Assembly: GCA_038087015.1 (NCBI GenBank)
Contig: JASBNA010000062.1
Coordinates: forward strand, 186,001-250,000
Length of the DNA stretch: 64,000 bases
Source of the DNA: Cerrena zonata
Lineage: Eukaryota > Basidiomycota > Agaricomycetes > Polyporales > Cerrenaceae
Direction: 5' to 3'
Shown here one piece after another: positions 24,116-35,002 of the stretch. The notes under the pieces were generated by a model. That model saw only the letters and a list, made by a program, of their open reading frames with translations. It was not told where the DNA came from and searched no databases. The position numbers and the translations under genes are program-made. Positions within the stretch are counted from its first letter, which is position 1; the number at the start of each line of letters is the position of its first letter.

Positions 24116-26325
24116 GATCGATGTACGAGGTATGACTACTGAGTGCAGAGTGAGAGTACGTGTACGGGAAAGGACACGAACTTACGAACCTGACCCAACT
24201 TGTTACTTATCCTGCGGCCGCGTGTGAGTCTGGCATCATAATATCACCATTTTTGGACTTTAGTGTCCTTTCGGCGCTCTTTGGTATCTTTGATCGGAAG
24301 CACAACTTCAAGTTGTCCTCGGAGTAATTGCGGATTCCAGGGGTAGGGAGCAATTTCGTAGGCCTTTGCACAAAAGACTCGACACAGCCTTTCCCACTTC
24401 CCTGCTCACGCTCACTTCACTCGTCCGCAATTGACTACACCTCCTATTGAGTGCTAGCGACCCCCTAGCAGAGGCTCGATAGGGGGAAGTATGTAGCCTC
24501 TCAGCTGCCAACGGCCGGAGCTCTGCTCCTCGATTTATAGCTAGAGTCGGACTCATTGACGAGCAACCCTCCCTTTCCGACTCCAGGTATGTATCCCCTC
24601 TCGTGTTGGGCTTCAATGTTGACACTGACACGAACGCTCGCTTTCCGACTCTAAGAGCATTTTTGTTTATTACAATATCATCTAAAATCTATAATCTTCG
24701 TCTACCCGCGCACCTCTCCCTTTGTATTTATATCTCTTATTCACTGTTTTATAGTTTTTGATCTCCTCCTTTGAACCACTTATATTTTACAATCCCTATT
24801 GTATGCACATCTGATTTCTTCCTACAATTATCTTCTACTGTAACTGTACTTGTATTTGTACCTGTAGCCCTTTCTCGCGGCTCCCCAATATAGTCTTGAT
24901 GGGGACCGGCTACGCCGGTCTCGTACAGGCTACACTGCAGTTGTCCAGTCGTAAAGAGCAGAGGCAGGAGTTCACTCAGAATTACCTAGATCAGAGCCCA
25001 AAGTACATAAAGATAAATTACAATGATCTTGCTAATATATTGTTTCAAATACATGGTAATCAATATACCTATTAATATTTCTGAAGTGAATTCAACAAGG
25101 TGGAAGCAAGAGCCATCTGCATTGAAGCCGGGGGTGGTGATTTATCATCAGGTTCATTGCCATGGCGCAAGAACCGGCCAACTAGCACACACTCGTGAAC
25201 TTGCTTGTCAACAAAGAACCTAAAGAAAAGTCGAATGCGAGCAACCTCTACTCTACGGAAGCTATCCTCAACACATGTAGAGACGTAAACACAGCCGTAG
25301 TACCAACCTCACACTCATTGTTGAAAATAGGACTCCAAAGTAGATTCTCCAAGATGGCTTGATGAGATGTTGGTCTCGGGTCGAGGCCCGGGTTGTGACA
25401 TAGCGAAGGATTGCCACGATGCATCCCCGAGAGGGGTCATATCACTGACCTCATGTATCTCCTGAGCCAAGCCGAAAGACGGTACAGAATTCTCGACATC
25501 GCCATTGGCTGTGAGAAAAAGAAATGCAGCCCATATTTCAAGGAGCTGTTTGATTTAGGTTTCAGAGAGCGACTGAGTATCGCAAAACAGACAGTCAGCT
25601 GCCACAAATTCAAGGCGATTATCGCTCGGCGTCCAGTCGATGGAGCTTTGAGCTGAACGAGGTAGAGGTAGGGTACCGGGTGGTACAAAGGTACCATCCG
25701 CTGAACAAGGATGACCTAGGATAGACGAAGACATGTTGAGTAATAAGTATACGTAAGCTATAGAGGAAGACGTATCATGGATAGCGGGGTGAATGATTTG
25801 GATATAATCCTTGAGGCCATCATCACCGGAATCGTCAGGGCTAGGATCGCGAGCGGGATTCCCAAGTTGTGGAGTACCAAAAGCATCTTGAAAGTCTTAC
25901 GATAAGTCGGCACCAGCCCTAGACTTATATTACGGGATAGTGTGATGCTCGCGCCGGATGCGGTGCTTTGCATTGATATGTTGTGTCAGCTTTATGGAGA
26001 CTCTAGGCGACTTTTGGTAGTCCGGCGCAAGGAAAAGCTCGGAAGTTGAATTTCTTGCGACGCGGAGACATATCTTGTCAGTGGGAAATATTAGGGATGG
26101 AAGGATGCCAGAGTTTTAGGCATGTTGCCAGTATAGCCAATATAGTGGCTGTGACCACGCCCGAAAACCTTGGAAGCTAGGATATTAAGGCGATGGTCAG
26201 GACTCTGCTATATATAACATATCATTCACACCTAGGACGCAGCAGCCAGTCACTCTCCCCAAGCTACCACCACTATTGCTCGCATACCATTTACCTTCAT
26301 ATTTGCGCAAGCTCATTCTTCTCTC
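24116..26325. other. No recognisable gene
   Basis: No supported coding region. A GC-rich perfect hairpin lies at 24904-24920 (listed separately). Frames such as 107 codons minus at 24.3-24.6 kb and 86 codons minus at 25.4-25.7 kb show no motifs. Confidence 0.45.
24904..24920. repeat. Perfect 7-bp stem, 3-nt loop hairpin
   Basis: GACCGGC, TAC, GCCGGTC: a GC-rich stem-loop in otherwise AT-leaning DNA. The role is unknown. It may be the end structure of a decayed element. Confidence 0.6.
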
Positions 26326-26850
26326 ATGTCTTCCATCATCATCATGAACGTATCCAATGTGACATGCAGTCCCCCTACTACTCGTGCGAATAACGCCGAC
26401 CAGCACCCTGTCCAGGTCCTTTTTGACGGACAATGAAGTCAGCGAACACCCGCTCGAGTTGCTACCGACAACAAGAGGATTGAAGATGAGCGTACATCTC
26501 TGATTCAAAGGCAGGCTAACTTTGCTCAACAAATCGCTCGGTCGCAGGTTACACGATGCAATCAACATGAAACCAAGAGTTCTGAGACTGTATGGTCACT
26601 TATACTACAAGAGCAGCTCTCTGAGCTTCCGAATGGCAATAGAGTAGGTAGAAAGCGAGGGCAAGCCGTTGCACCTAGTCAGATCGTTGCACCATCTAGT
26701 GACCCCATGTCACTGGAGCATACTAGCGGTCGAAATGAAGCTCCTATAAATGATACAGGGATTCCAGTATTAGCTCCTTCTAAGGGCGGTAAACGTATGA
26801 AGTTACCTAAGCTCACTCAAGCAGATGTAGACTCTAGTCTGCTACCCTGA
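26326..26850 (+). pseudogene. Unknown protein remnant with one in-frame TGA
   Basis: A single frame of 175 codons runs from an ATG (TCATGTCTTCC) to a TGA and is interrupted only by a TGA at 26434-26436. After that stop the frame reads as ordered protein: RIEDERTSLIQRQANFAQQI, then PKLTQADVDSS near the end. The middle is hydrophilic and probably helical. I do not recognise the family. A downstream stretch at about 27.07-27.30 kb repeats a VTQADAD-like phrase and may be a further exon of the same dead gene. Confidence 0.35.
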
Positions 26851-27836
26851 GCATTGCTTCGGCAGTCCTCCAAGTCGTTGGCACAGTTATAAAATAGTTC
26901 TTCTAGTAGCATCATAGTAATGTAGACATATACTCAAAGCCTCAGAGTTCGAAGCGGAAGGTACAGAGCCTTGAGTACTACTAGTAGTAAGCGCTTCCCC
27001 TCACGTCTTGTTTGCTTATCACACATACTACTGATCGAACCACTTCGCCGTAGGCGTATGTACTTGTGGACCTTGGCACGGGTATATGTAGTTACATTGC
27101 GTCTGAAACAATACACTCGCTCGCTCACCATATCAGACCATCAACAAACAAGAAATTCAAGCCGGCTCATCCATCTGGGATCCTAATGGATATTCTCGCT
27201 GCGGTATATTCCCCTCCACCTGCTAGTAACTCTCCATCGTCACCTCCGGTTGTCACTCAAGCCGACGCAGACATGCTGGAGGATAATGTCAATTATTGAG
27301 AGTGTTTATCTTCAGATGATGAATTTAAGGTATATCATCAGGTTGATGGGGACGAAAGTCAACCAGATAACAATGGCAAGATAATTTTACCATTTACAAG
27401 AGTCGTCATCGCTTCGCTCCGACGTAGAAGGTGAAGTATAAGTACAGTAGATGCCCACGCATCGCGACGATCAATAGTGCAAAGGTCTACACACGATGCT
27501 CATGGGATGTAGTCGGCAACATTTCCCATATCAAACAAAGATTCTGAGCGCCCGAGCCAACTGTACACTCTCTCGGTAGCGTTAACCAGCAGAGGACGAA
27601 ACGTCGCACAGATTGCATTATAACTGTGATGAAATGTCAAATGCTGATCACACCTGCACACGTTGGCTGGTATAAGACATAGGTAACTTGAAGTAGATAT
27701 TTCATATCTGGCAGGTTTGTTTAGGAACTAACAACGTCACCTGTTATAACTTACACTACTCACACTGCTGAGCGGGATGGATGCTTGATGCGAGATATTA
27801 CGAACAGAATACGGATGTAGTGTCTACAGGAGTACA
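26851..27836. other. No confident gene
   Basis: The stretch 27066-27299 is open on the plus strand and proline/serine rich (SPPPASNSPSSPPVVTQADA). It may be an exon of the unknown remnant just upstream. Nothing else is recognisable. Confidence 0.35.
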
Positions 27837-28062
27837 TTAAATTAAAATGTCGAGGTAAGTGACATTATCTGTAGTGATGTGGTTATCTGGTAGCTGAACC
27901 ATAGCATGAGAACGGTGTCTAATTCGAGAGCATGCAGAGTACAGCTGTCCATGCTCGAAAACAGGCTGCATGAGATCCACACCGACACTTTCATAAGAAA
28001 GTCCTTGGCAGCTATTAGAGGTGGTTGCATAAACCGGAGCTAATGGGAACTGGCGGCGTAGG
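27837..28062 (-). pseudogene. Helitron helicase, C-terminal piece (split by KDZ insertion)
   Basis: The minus strand reads RRQFPLAPVYATTSNSCQGL and then YSACSRIRHRSHAMVQLP. This is the C-terminal motif block of the Pif1-like helicase (QG in the motif V region, S-R in motif VI) of Rep-Hel Helitron proteins. Its missing upstream part lies 15.8 kb away at 43856-44648, also on the minus strand. Joining at the duplicated GGCGTAGG (CCTACGCC on the coding strand) gives HTLL followed directly by RRQFPL in frame. The stop lies at 27837-27839. Confidence 0.82.
28055..28062. repeat. 8-bp target-site duplication, left copy (GGCGTAGG)
   Basis: Identical to 43856-43863. The flanks outside the two copies belong to one Helitron helicase reading frame, so this is a true duplication and not a chance match. 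KDZ elements are known to make 8-bp duplications. Confidence 0.92.
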
Positions 28063-29061
28063 CACACCTTTCAGTCAATACGGACCTAGTATATAGTATG
28101 AGATAGGGCGCCGACGTTACCTGTAGGTAGTATGAGATCGTCGAGCTCGAAAATACCGTGTGTGCTTACTGTGAGACTGAGATGGACTATCTCGATGTGA
28201 GGGAGAATAACTTAATGTGAGTACTAGATGGCCTATCTGACAATGGGGTGGAGAAGGGGGTGAGGTATATGAAGTATTGAGATTGTGTATCTGAAGCTGA
28301 AAGCCAGAGGGCGCAGCAAATATTGAGATGGGCAATCCCAAATGATCAGCGAGCGGCGCGCAAATCTCAGGGTGGTGAATCTCTGGTGGAGAGCGAGAAG
28401 ATCTGTGATAGCCGGATAGTCAGTTTGGAGCTGGAAGACAGGAGGACGGGGTGGTAGCCTGAGATAAACTGTCTGGGCGCGAGGACGATGCTGGCAGACT
28501 GTTGGAGATGGGCAATCTTGAGATAGGGTGGGCGGGATGGACAATCTGGAAGGGTGCAGGACCTCGGATGGAGTATCTCAGGCGGGAGAAGAAAAGGGGG
28601 GGAATAGTTGGTTTTTTTCAACTTTGTCAGACGAGTTAGTGAGTATTCAGAAGGGCTGTGGCGACATTCGGGAGTAGACAAAGTCTATAAAAAAGTTGAA
28701 ATGATCGCAAAGGGTCTTTAATGCGAGTCTGACTAGATATAAACACAAAACGACCCCTTTTGGTTTTGGGGGGTCGAGGAGAGGATGGGCTATAATACGC
28801 TAGAGAGCATATTACGGTATGATAGAAGTACCGCTGAGGTGTGTTGGACATACATAAGTCGGGAATGGGCACCATATCTCATTCCAACTCATTTGAGAGA
28901 CTGTACATGTCTCGCGCGCTGAGATTGAAAGTCGGTTTAAATACTCTGAAACTGTGTCCTTAGGAGGTAGACGATATTTAAATTATATGAAACAGGTGAA
29001 AAAGTGGAATACCATCTTCATCGTACAGAAACGATTGCGCAAGGTACCACGCGCTGCAAAT
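28063..29061. repeat. Left terminal inverted repeat with subterminal motif array
   Basis: About 999 bases, inverted relative to 42942-43855. The outer 130 bases and the block 28410-29061 match closely. The intervening 28190-28410 differs in length and sequence from the right side. Throughout are copies of an imperfect palindromic word close to AGATGGNCNATCT, for example near 28191, 28228, 28325, 28505, 28535 and 28565. A conserved 79-codon frame inside both repeats is probably incidental. Confidence 0.88.
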
Positions 29062-29633
29062 ACGACATCATGAGAGTCAGTGAAAATGAACTATAAGATC
29101 ATAAGATGCATCTAAATAGAGATAAATCCCCGATAATTGCATATTGGGTAGACATAATTGAGAGTTTATCCGTTGGACTTGCGAGAAACAGCATGGACTA
29201 GAACAGCGCACGGTGTGAGGTGCTGCAAATGTTGCACACTCCGGGATTATGAAAACATCATCGACAATGTAAAGGATATATAGATATTGAGAGGATGATA
29301 GTCTGAGGTAGTCCACTATCACATTGAGTGCTTCTACAAACTCAACGACTCAGCGGACGGTATGGCGCACGAATGACATAAGGACTGAGAAGAGGTAGAG
29401 GCGTATGAAGTGTGCAGTTAAAAGTAGGTGTAGTGGGAAGCTAAGCCTTACATGTGTTACCAAATTTGTCGGGCTCAAAATTGTCTTAGGGTTCGATAGT
29501 TGCGCGCGCGCTATGCAGTATACAAAAGAGAAGGAACCATAGTCAATGATGTACAATTGGAGATACACGAGTTCTTAATCTGAATACACCGTCAAATGTA
29601 AAAAAAACAAAGAAAAAGAAAAGGCTCTGTTCT
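29062..29633. other. Internal non-coding stretch of the KDZ element
   Basis: Lies between the left repeat and the 3' end of the 212-aa gene. No gene is visible. Contains a GCGCGCGC run near 29504-29513. Confidence 0.5.
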
Positions 29634-30386
29634 CTATCCAAAGTTTGGTTGAGTGACGTCGCGCGGGAAGCCCTGGGCGACCATTACCTGCATTTCTTCC
29701 ATCATATGACGGGAAGATCGCAGTAGAGTCTTTGTTTCCTCTAAATGAGACACTGTGACCAGCTTTTGCGGGATGTATTGCTGTAAAGAGATATTAGCAA
29801 GCGGAGCGCGCGCAGAATGTGTACAAACTCACCGGAACTGCAGCTTCATCGCAATCCCACCAGGGAGGTCGGGAGATATTGGGAGTCTGCATTTGTGCAT
29901 GATATTTCCACCACTCATTCTCGCTCAGAAGCTCTGGGGCGATGTGACGGAAAATCCAAGGGTACAATGGAATCTGCCTTGATAAAGGTTCGATGGTGGA
30001 CCAATTTATGATAAAAGCATCTTCGGAGTGCTTTTCAAGCCATGGAAACTGCATAACAGAGAAGAAGGGACCGCCTTGGCAACCAGAGACCATCAGGTCA
30101 CCAATAGCGCGCTTCAAAATAGTCTGTGCGCAAAGAATGTTGTATGATGTTGTTCAACACAGACTTGTCTCAGGAGCGCACTTACGAACTCATAATACAA
30201 GCCAATTCTCCATCTTCTCCGGCGTTTGTCATTACCCACATCACCAGCGACCAATGATGATAGAGCACGCCCGATCCGATTGACACGATAGACGACTGCG
30301 GCGGCCATGTGATAGTCAAGACGACCAGTGAAGAGATTTTCTGGCTGGGGCACAGCGGTACTAGTAGAGGCAGCAGAAGAAGACAT
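29634..30386 (-). CDS. KDZ-element cargo gene, 212 aa, unknown function
   Basis: Exons 30386-30186, 30123-29833 and 29780-29634 (minus) give 212 aa with clean GT..AG introns of 62 and 52 nt, both in phase 0. The start MSSSAASTSTAV is preceded by a short leader. The protein has a basic patch (NDKRRRRWRIGLYYEF), an aromatic-rich middle (NEWWKYHAQM, RPPWWDCDEA) and a helical C-terminus with methionines (RSSRHMMEEMQVM). I recognise no domain. It lies 124 bases downstream of the transposase stop on the same strand. The intact frame next to a transposase suggests a function in the element, but that is inference. Confidence 0.7.
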
Positions 30387-30509
30387 TGTGTAGAGCGAGG
30401 GGGAAGAGTAAAGAGAGAGCAGGATGATCAAAACGCGCGAGAGGAGATCGAATAAAATCATATTCGTTGAATACAAATAAAGACAAACAGTAACGAGAAA
30501 CAGCGGATA

Positions 30510-33500
30510 TTACGCATGGTCCATTGTCTCAAGCGCCTTCTGCGCGAGGTGTGCGAAACGGCGCCAATTGTATGCCTGCCGCAAGGCGTAACACTCAGCA
30601 CCCACCGTTGTATCCTTGGACCTATCAAGCCACGTTTTCTCGGTGTGCTTAAAATAGTTCCGGGTCCATTGCATCTCGGATTTGAGCAGAATTTTCTCTT
30701 CTTTCCATCTATCACGTCGAGCCTTGGCGCGCAGCCAATTGACACGCAGCACTGGAGGTAGATGAGAGCACAGAATGTGGTAGAGAGTAACGAATACCTA
30801 CTTTCCTCCATAAATTCAGGTGTACTAGAGGATTGAGTGCTTGTCTGCCAAATCCATGAAAGTTCTGCCTGACTTTGCCCTCGCGCATTGGGGTCAACAA
30901 CGGCTGTACTTGCTGCAAGATCTTCTTTGCGCAATACTTTGTACTTGTCAAGGAGGGTACTACTCGCCCCGAGGGTAATCATGGCCTTACGACAAGTGGA
31001 ATACACCTTGGCAGCGTGATCAATTGTCATCCGGATGGCGTGCGCATCACCGTAACTCCTCAAGCGTTCAGAGTAGCCAGTGGTGGGTGCATTCTTCCGG
31101 ACGCGGGAGCGAAAAATAAAGGATCTATGAGCAATTGCAACGCGAAGCTCGTGCAATGCATCATTCGCTTGCCCAATGCGTAGCTCAAGTTCGCACTGCG
31201 CAATTCCTGCTAGCTGTCCTTGGTATCGTTGTTCACTGTATGAGGAAGGAAGGGGAAGGGGTATCGTCTCAGGAAAAATGGATTCAACAGGAGGAAGATC
31301 ACTGCGAGATAAAACAGTCTCAACTGGATCGTCCCTATCAGTGTCCTCGTCGAACCACGAATCATCAATGAGAGCTGATGGGGATTGTGTCAAACTACCA
31401 ATATAATCGACTGACTGAGTAATGAACGAGTCGATTTTTGACTGCAGTCGACGACGCTTCGACTGAAGAGCAAGTTGCCTCTCATAAGTTGATTGGGTAT
31501 CCTTTTGCGCACGTCGTTCAGAAGTTCGATTCTAGCGCATGGTTAACTTACGAGCTGGTTGACAATGGGAGATACTAACTGTTGCTCTTCCAGTTTTAGA
31601 CCAAGGGCAAGCCAAGCTGCGGTGCCATTGGAGAGTGTTGACTCGTCTTCTGTTTCTGCTAATCGGCGTTGAATTTCAATTTTACCTTGGGCTGCTCGAC
31701 AAGTCAAAGGTAAGATCTTTGCAGGACAATTGTGAGCTAAATGACTAACCCTTTTCCTCTGAGACGTCTAGTCTATCCATCACCTCCGGTGATTCATCTC
31801 TTTGGGATGGCATCAGTTGTTCCTCCTCGCCCCACTTCGCGACGCGCGCGGGGCCCACAAATTCCGAGAGCTTGGCGAAATACTCTTCGCTGTCTTCCCT
31901 TTGCAGAATGCATGCCTTCCGTTTCCGTATTAGAGTGGCAACTACATTCTTTGAGTACGACCACATGTTATCTGTAGGAGGGACATACCCATGCGCGTGA
32001 GTTTCTTCCAGTTGGAATCTCCAATATGGCAATCCAGATACTCCTGGCGGTGGAACCAGGACATTGCCCGAGCACTACTAGCAGTATAGTTCAGGATATG
32101 CCACAGTGTCTCGATAATCTCCCCATCGAGCATTCCCGCGCCTGGAATAAAAGTGGGTGCGTAGCGAGCGTAACATTCTTTCATATGGCCGTGAACATGG
32201 AACAATCCAATACCGCGCTTGATGTTGAGATTATCGTTGAGCTTGATGAGGTCTTTGACAGCATTTGTTCGTGTGAGGAAGTTTGTCCAGTATTGGCACA
32301 TGATATCGTAAAGCAGTAAGATCATCAGGATAAATGGTATATAATTGATTGCATTAATAAATGCGTAATCAATATAACGATGTCTGAGTTGATAAGATTA
32401 AGTATATGTAGTAGCTGAGAGGATGCAACTAACATACCCTTCGCCTTTGCGGAAGTTGACAACCACATGGGGATAGAAACAGCCATGTCGTCCACAAGCA
32501 ATCGCTCCGATTCCAGTAGCATCCAAATGTGCTCAAGCAGAGTTTTGCGATTTAATTGGATCATATTCATGACAAGTAGCAGCCTGAAACTTATAAGCGT
32601 GACACCAAATATAACTTTGCGTGACAAACCTGAGTGGGTGGCGCTGGAGCCTTGTCAATGTAGTTGTCACAGTCCTTTTTCCCCACCAGATAGCCATGAC
32701 CATCGCTGAGTGGTACGTCATCTTCAGGGTACTTCATTTTGAGATGTTCCTGTTTAAAGTTCCCATCAGCCAAGAGCGTGCGCATGAACCGCCACCTATG
32801 CGCACAGTCAGTTCAGTGGCGAGATTGATTTAAGTACTACATACTGATCATTCTCTCGCTGCCAGCCTTCCGGTAGGTTAACTGCAGGCTGTGGACAGGC
32901 CGGACAAAATAAGGCAAGTCCTCCAGGCGCAATCTCCGCTTCTGAACCAGCGCTCCTGGTATAATGTGTACCTGCACGCATTCGTTGTTGAAGGTTTCTC
33001 CATTCGCGCATGACTCTCATAAATTCGCGATAACGGTCCGGAACAGATTGAGGAAAGGCATTTGAGGTGAGTCGTTTAAGCTTTGCGTAGTATCGTTGCG
33101 CAGAGGCTTTAGTTTCCAGATTCTCCAAGTCAACATCCTCAAGAACTCGAAATGTGAAGACTGTTTCTGGACGATAATATGTAACAGGATAAAGCGCGAG
33201 ACGAATGAGCTGTGTACGAATAGAAGGAGCATCCTCACATGTGCAGGAATGGACTGGAAGATGGTGAACACCGGTAATGTCGACAATGGTCATCCACTGA
33301 TTACCATTGGCATCGAGACCCTTTGGAAACTTCATAGACGATGATTCAATACCTCCTGTTTCAAATTCGAAGTCATCATCATCGGAATCAGCTTCGTACA
33401 ACATTGCATCAACACTCGATGCGCTGTCATAGCTGGCGTCTGTATCGTCGAAGCGAGCATGCCCACCATCTGGATGTGAATGCGGTATTTGCGCTTCCTC

Positions 33501-34566
33501 GTGCGAAAAAGCGGCTGACTGGGATGTTGTGTGTGACTGAGCAGTCTGAGGTGATGATGCGCGCGAGGAGGAGGGTGATGCGCCCAATGGTGAAGATGGC
33601 GGAGGCGGAGTACCAAAGTCAAACTCTGGGTCGGCAGCAAAGTTGGAAAGATCAAAATGTCCAAATACATCCGTCTCTTCATCGTCCAACATGTCAATGA
33701 CTCGTTGCTGTGCTGGGCGCAAGTTCGTGGTGGAACTTGAGTCTGGCGCCTCAGTTGGTAAAGTCCTCATTGGAGCCAGGATTGGTGAGGTAGGGGCTGA
33801 TGATGCCCTAGAGGACGATATGCTCTGCGGTGGAGTAGAGGAAAGCCCTTCTCCCGTCTGTAACATCCATGGGCAAGGCATGCCGTAGTGTCCCAAGTAG
33901 AGCGTGAGTCCAGTCTTGCGCAGCGAGGAATCACAGAAGGTTTTTCCATCCCACCTCTGGACTCGATGAAACGGAGCACGCTCATGAGCTTCTCTGCAGC
34001 ACGATGTACAGAAAACGGGATCACCAAAGCAATCACGACATCGCCACAGCATCAATCCACCGCACACACTGCAAGCAACCGGTAATGGAGGTGACGCGCG
34101 TTCAATGATTTCGGCCAAGAACTCATCACGATACCCCAGCCAAACGTTCAACAGTGCAGTCGCTGGCTAAACTTATGCATTAGATAAGTGAGAAAAAGGA
34201 GAGAGTTGTAATGCGGACCTTTCGTGTGCGTTCCGGCATGACTTCATGCTCTATGACAACACCAGCAAAGGGATCGTCATCATGCTCGTGAACCGACGAT
34301 GTATTGGCAACTGGGGGAACAGGAAACAAATTTCCTGCTGGCTGACTGATTGGAATCCACCTTGTGGGTCTTCGATATGCAGCTTCTGCAGGGACATGCG
34401 TATACATTCGACCGACGGGCGCGGTGCTTCGCTTTGGCTTCCGGCGCACATCCTCAATGACAACTGCATTCGAAAGAGTAGTTGGTAAAGCAGCTACTCG
34501 AGACCGCTTTGTTGGTGATCCTGAAGACGGAAGAGGCGGAAGCTGACTTTTGCGTTTCTTAGCCAT
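30510..34566 (-). CDS. KDZ transposase with CxC2-type cysteine cluster, nine exons, one in-frame TGA
   Basis: Exons (minus): 34566-34219, 34166-32845, 32795-32630, 32583-32438, 32383-31989, 31941-31750, 31691-31552, 31501-30802 and 30751-30510. They total 3,651 nt, all junctions in phase. The start is CACCATGG. After a basic N-terminus (MAKKRKSQLPPLPSSGSPTK) comes the cysteine cluster VACSVCGGLMLWRCRDC, then FCTSCC and a His. An acidic, serine-rich linker follows. The RNase H-like catalytic core includes ATGIGAIACGRHGCF, LLLYDIMCQYW (likely catalytic Asp), ECYARYAPTFIPGAGMLDGE and IIETLW (likely catalytic Glu). The helical C-terminus holds GQANDALHELR and a final LRVNWLRAKARRDRW block, as usual in KDZ proteins. 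The TGA at 32535-32533, just before HLDATGIGA, is the only lesion and cannot be spliced out with the introns I see. The copy may therefore be inactive or the base may be an error. Confidence 0.92.
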
Positions 34567-35002
34567 GGTGCGCAAGAAAGTTACTTCATGCAGCGCGCAC
34601 GTTTATTAATGTCTCTCAGTCCTAAAATAACATCCGGTATAACCAATACACGCTTCAGATTCATGGGAAAGTGACTTTAAATAGGTTACATAAGGTGAGA
34701 CACCGTCTCCATACAGACATGCTTCCATGCGCGAGAAGGTAACTATTCCATGGAAAGTGGGTCACTGTGAAGTGGTCCTACATGCTTTGACTTCCTCAGT
34801 CCAATCCAACGACGATATACCTCCTGACTCATCCATGAGCAAGGCCTGACATTACTAAACTCCTGCAATGACCCTCGCATGTAAAATGCGTGGCAAACGC
34901 GCGCGCCATCTGCCTGTGCCACGCCGTGGCGAAATGCGGTCCCACTGAAGCCTACAATTGTACCTGGCGTGTTTCCAATCTGTATTTCGTAGATATGGAG
35001 AT
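34567..35002. promoter_or_regulatory. Divergent promoter region inside the KDZ element
   Basis: 436 bases separate the start of the minus-strand transposase from the start of the plus-strand 707-aa gene, so both promoters must lie here or overlap. It holds two GCGCGC words (about 34596 and 34896). No clear TATA box is assigned. Confidence 0.5.

Noticed and set aside
21690..24530. Shared word GCAGCTGAGAGGCTAC at 21.7 kb (plus) and 24.5 kb (minus)
   Set aside because: Only about 16 bases match and the similarity does not extend into the flanks.
28636..28875. 79-codon frame duplicated exactly at 43128-43367
   Set aside because: It lies wholly within the terminal inverted repeats. Identity reflects the repeats, there is no recognisable domain, and the start lacks supporting context.
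33767..34036. Overlapping frames antisense or frame-shifted within the KDZ transposase exon 2
   Set aside because: The 447-codon frame with the cysteine cluster explains the coding signal. The others are shadows.
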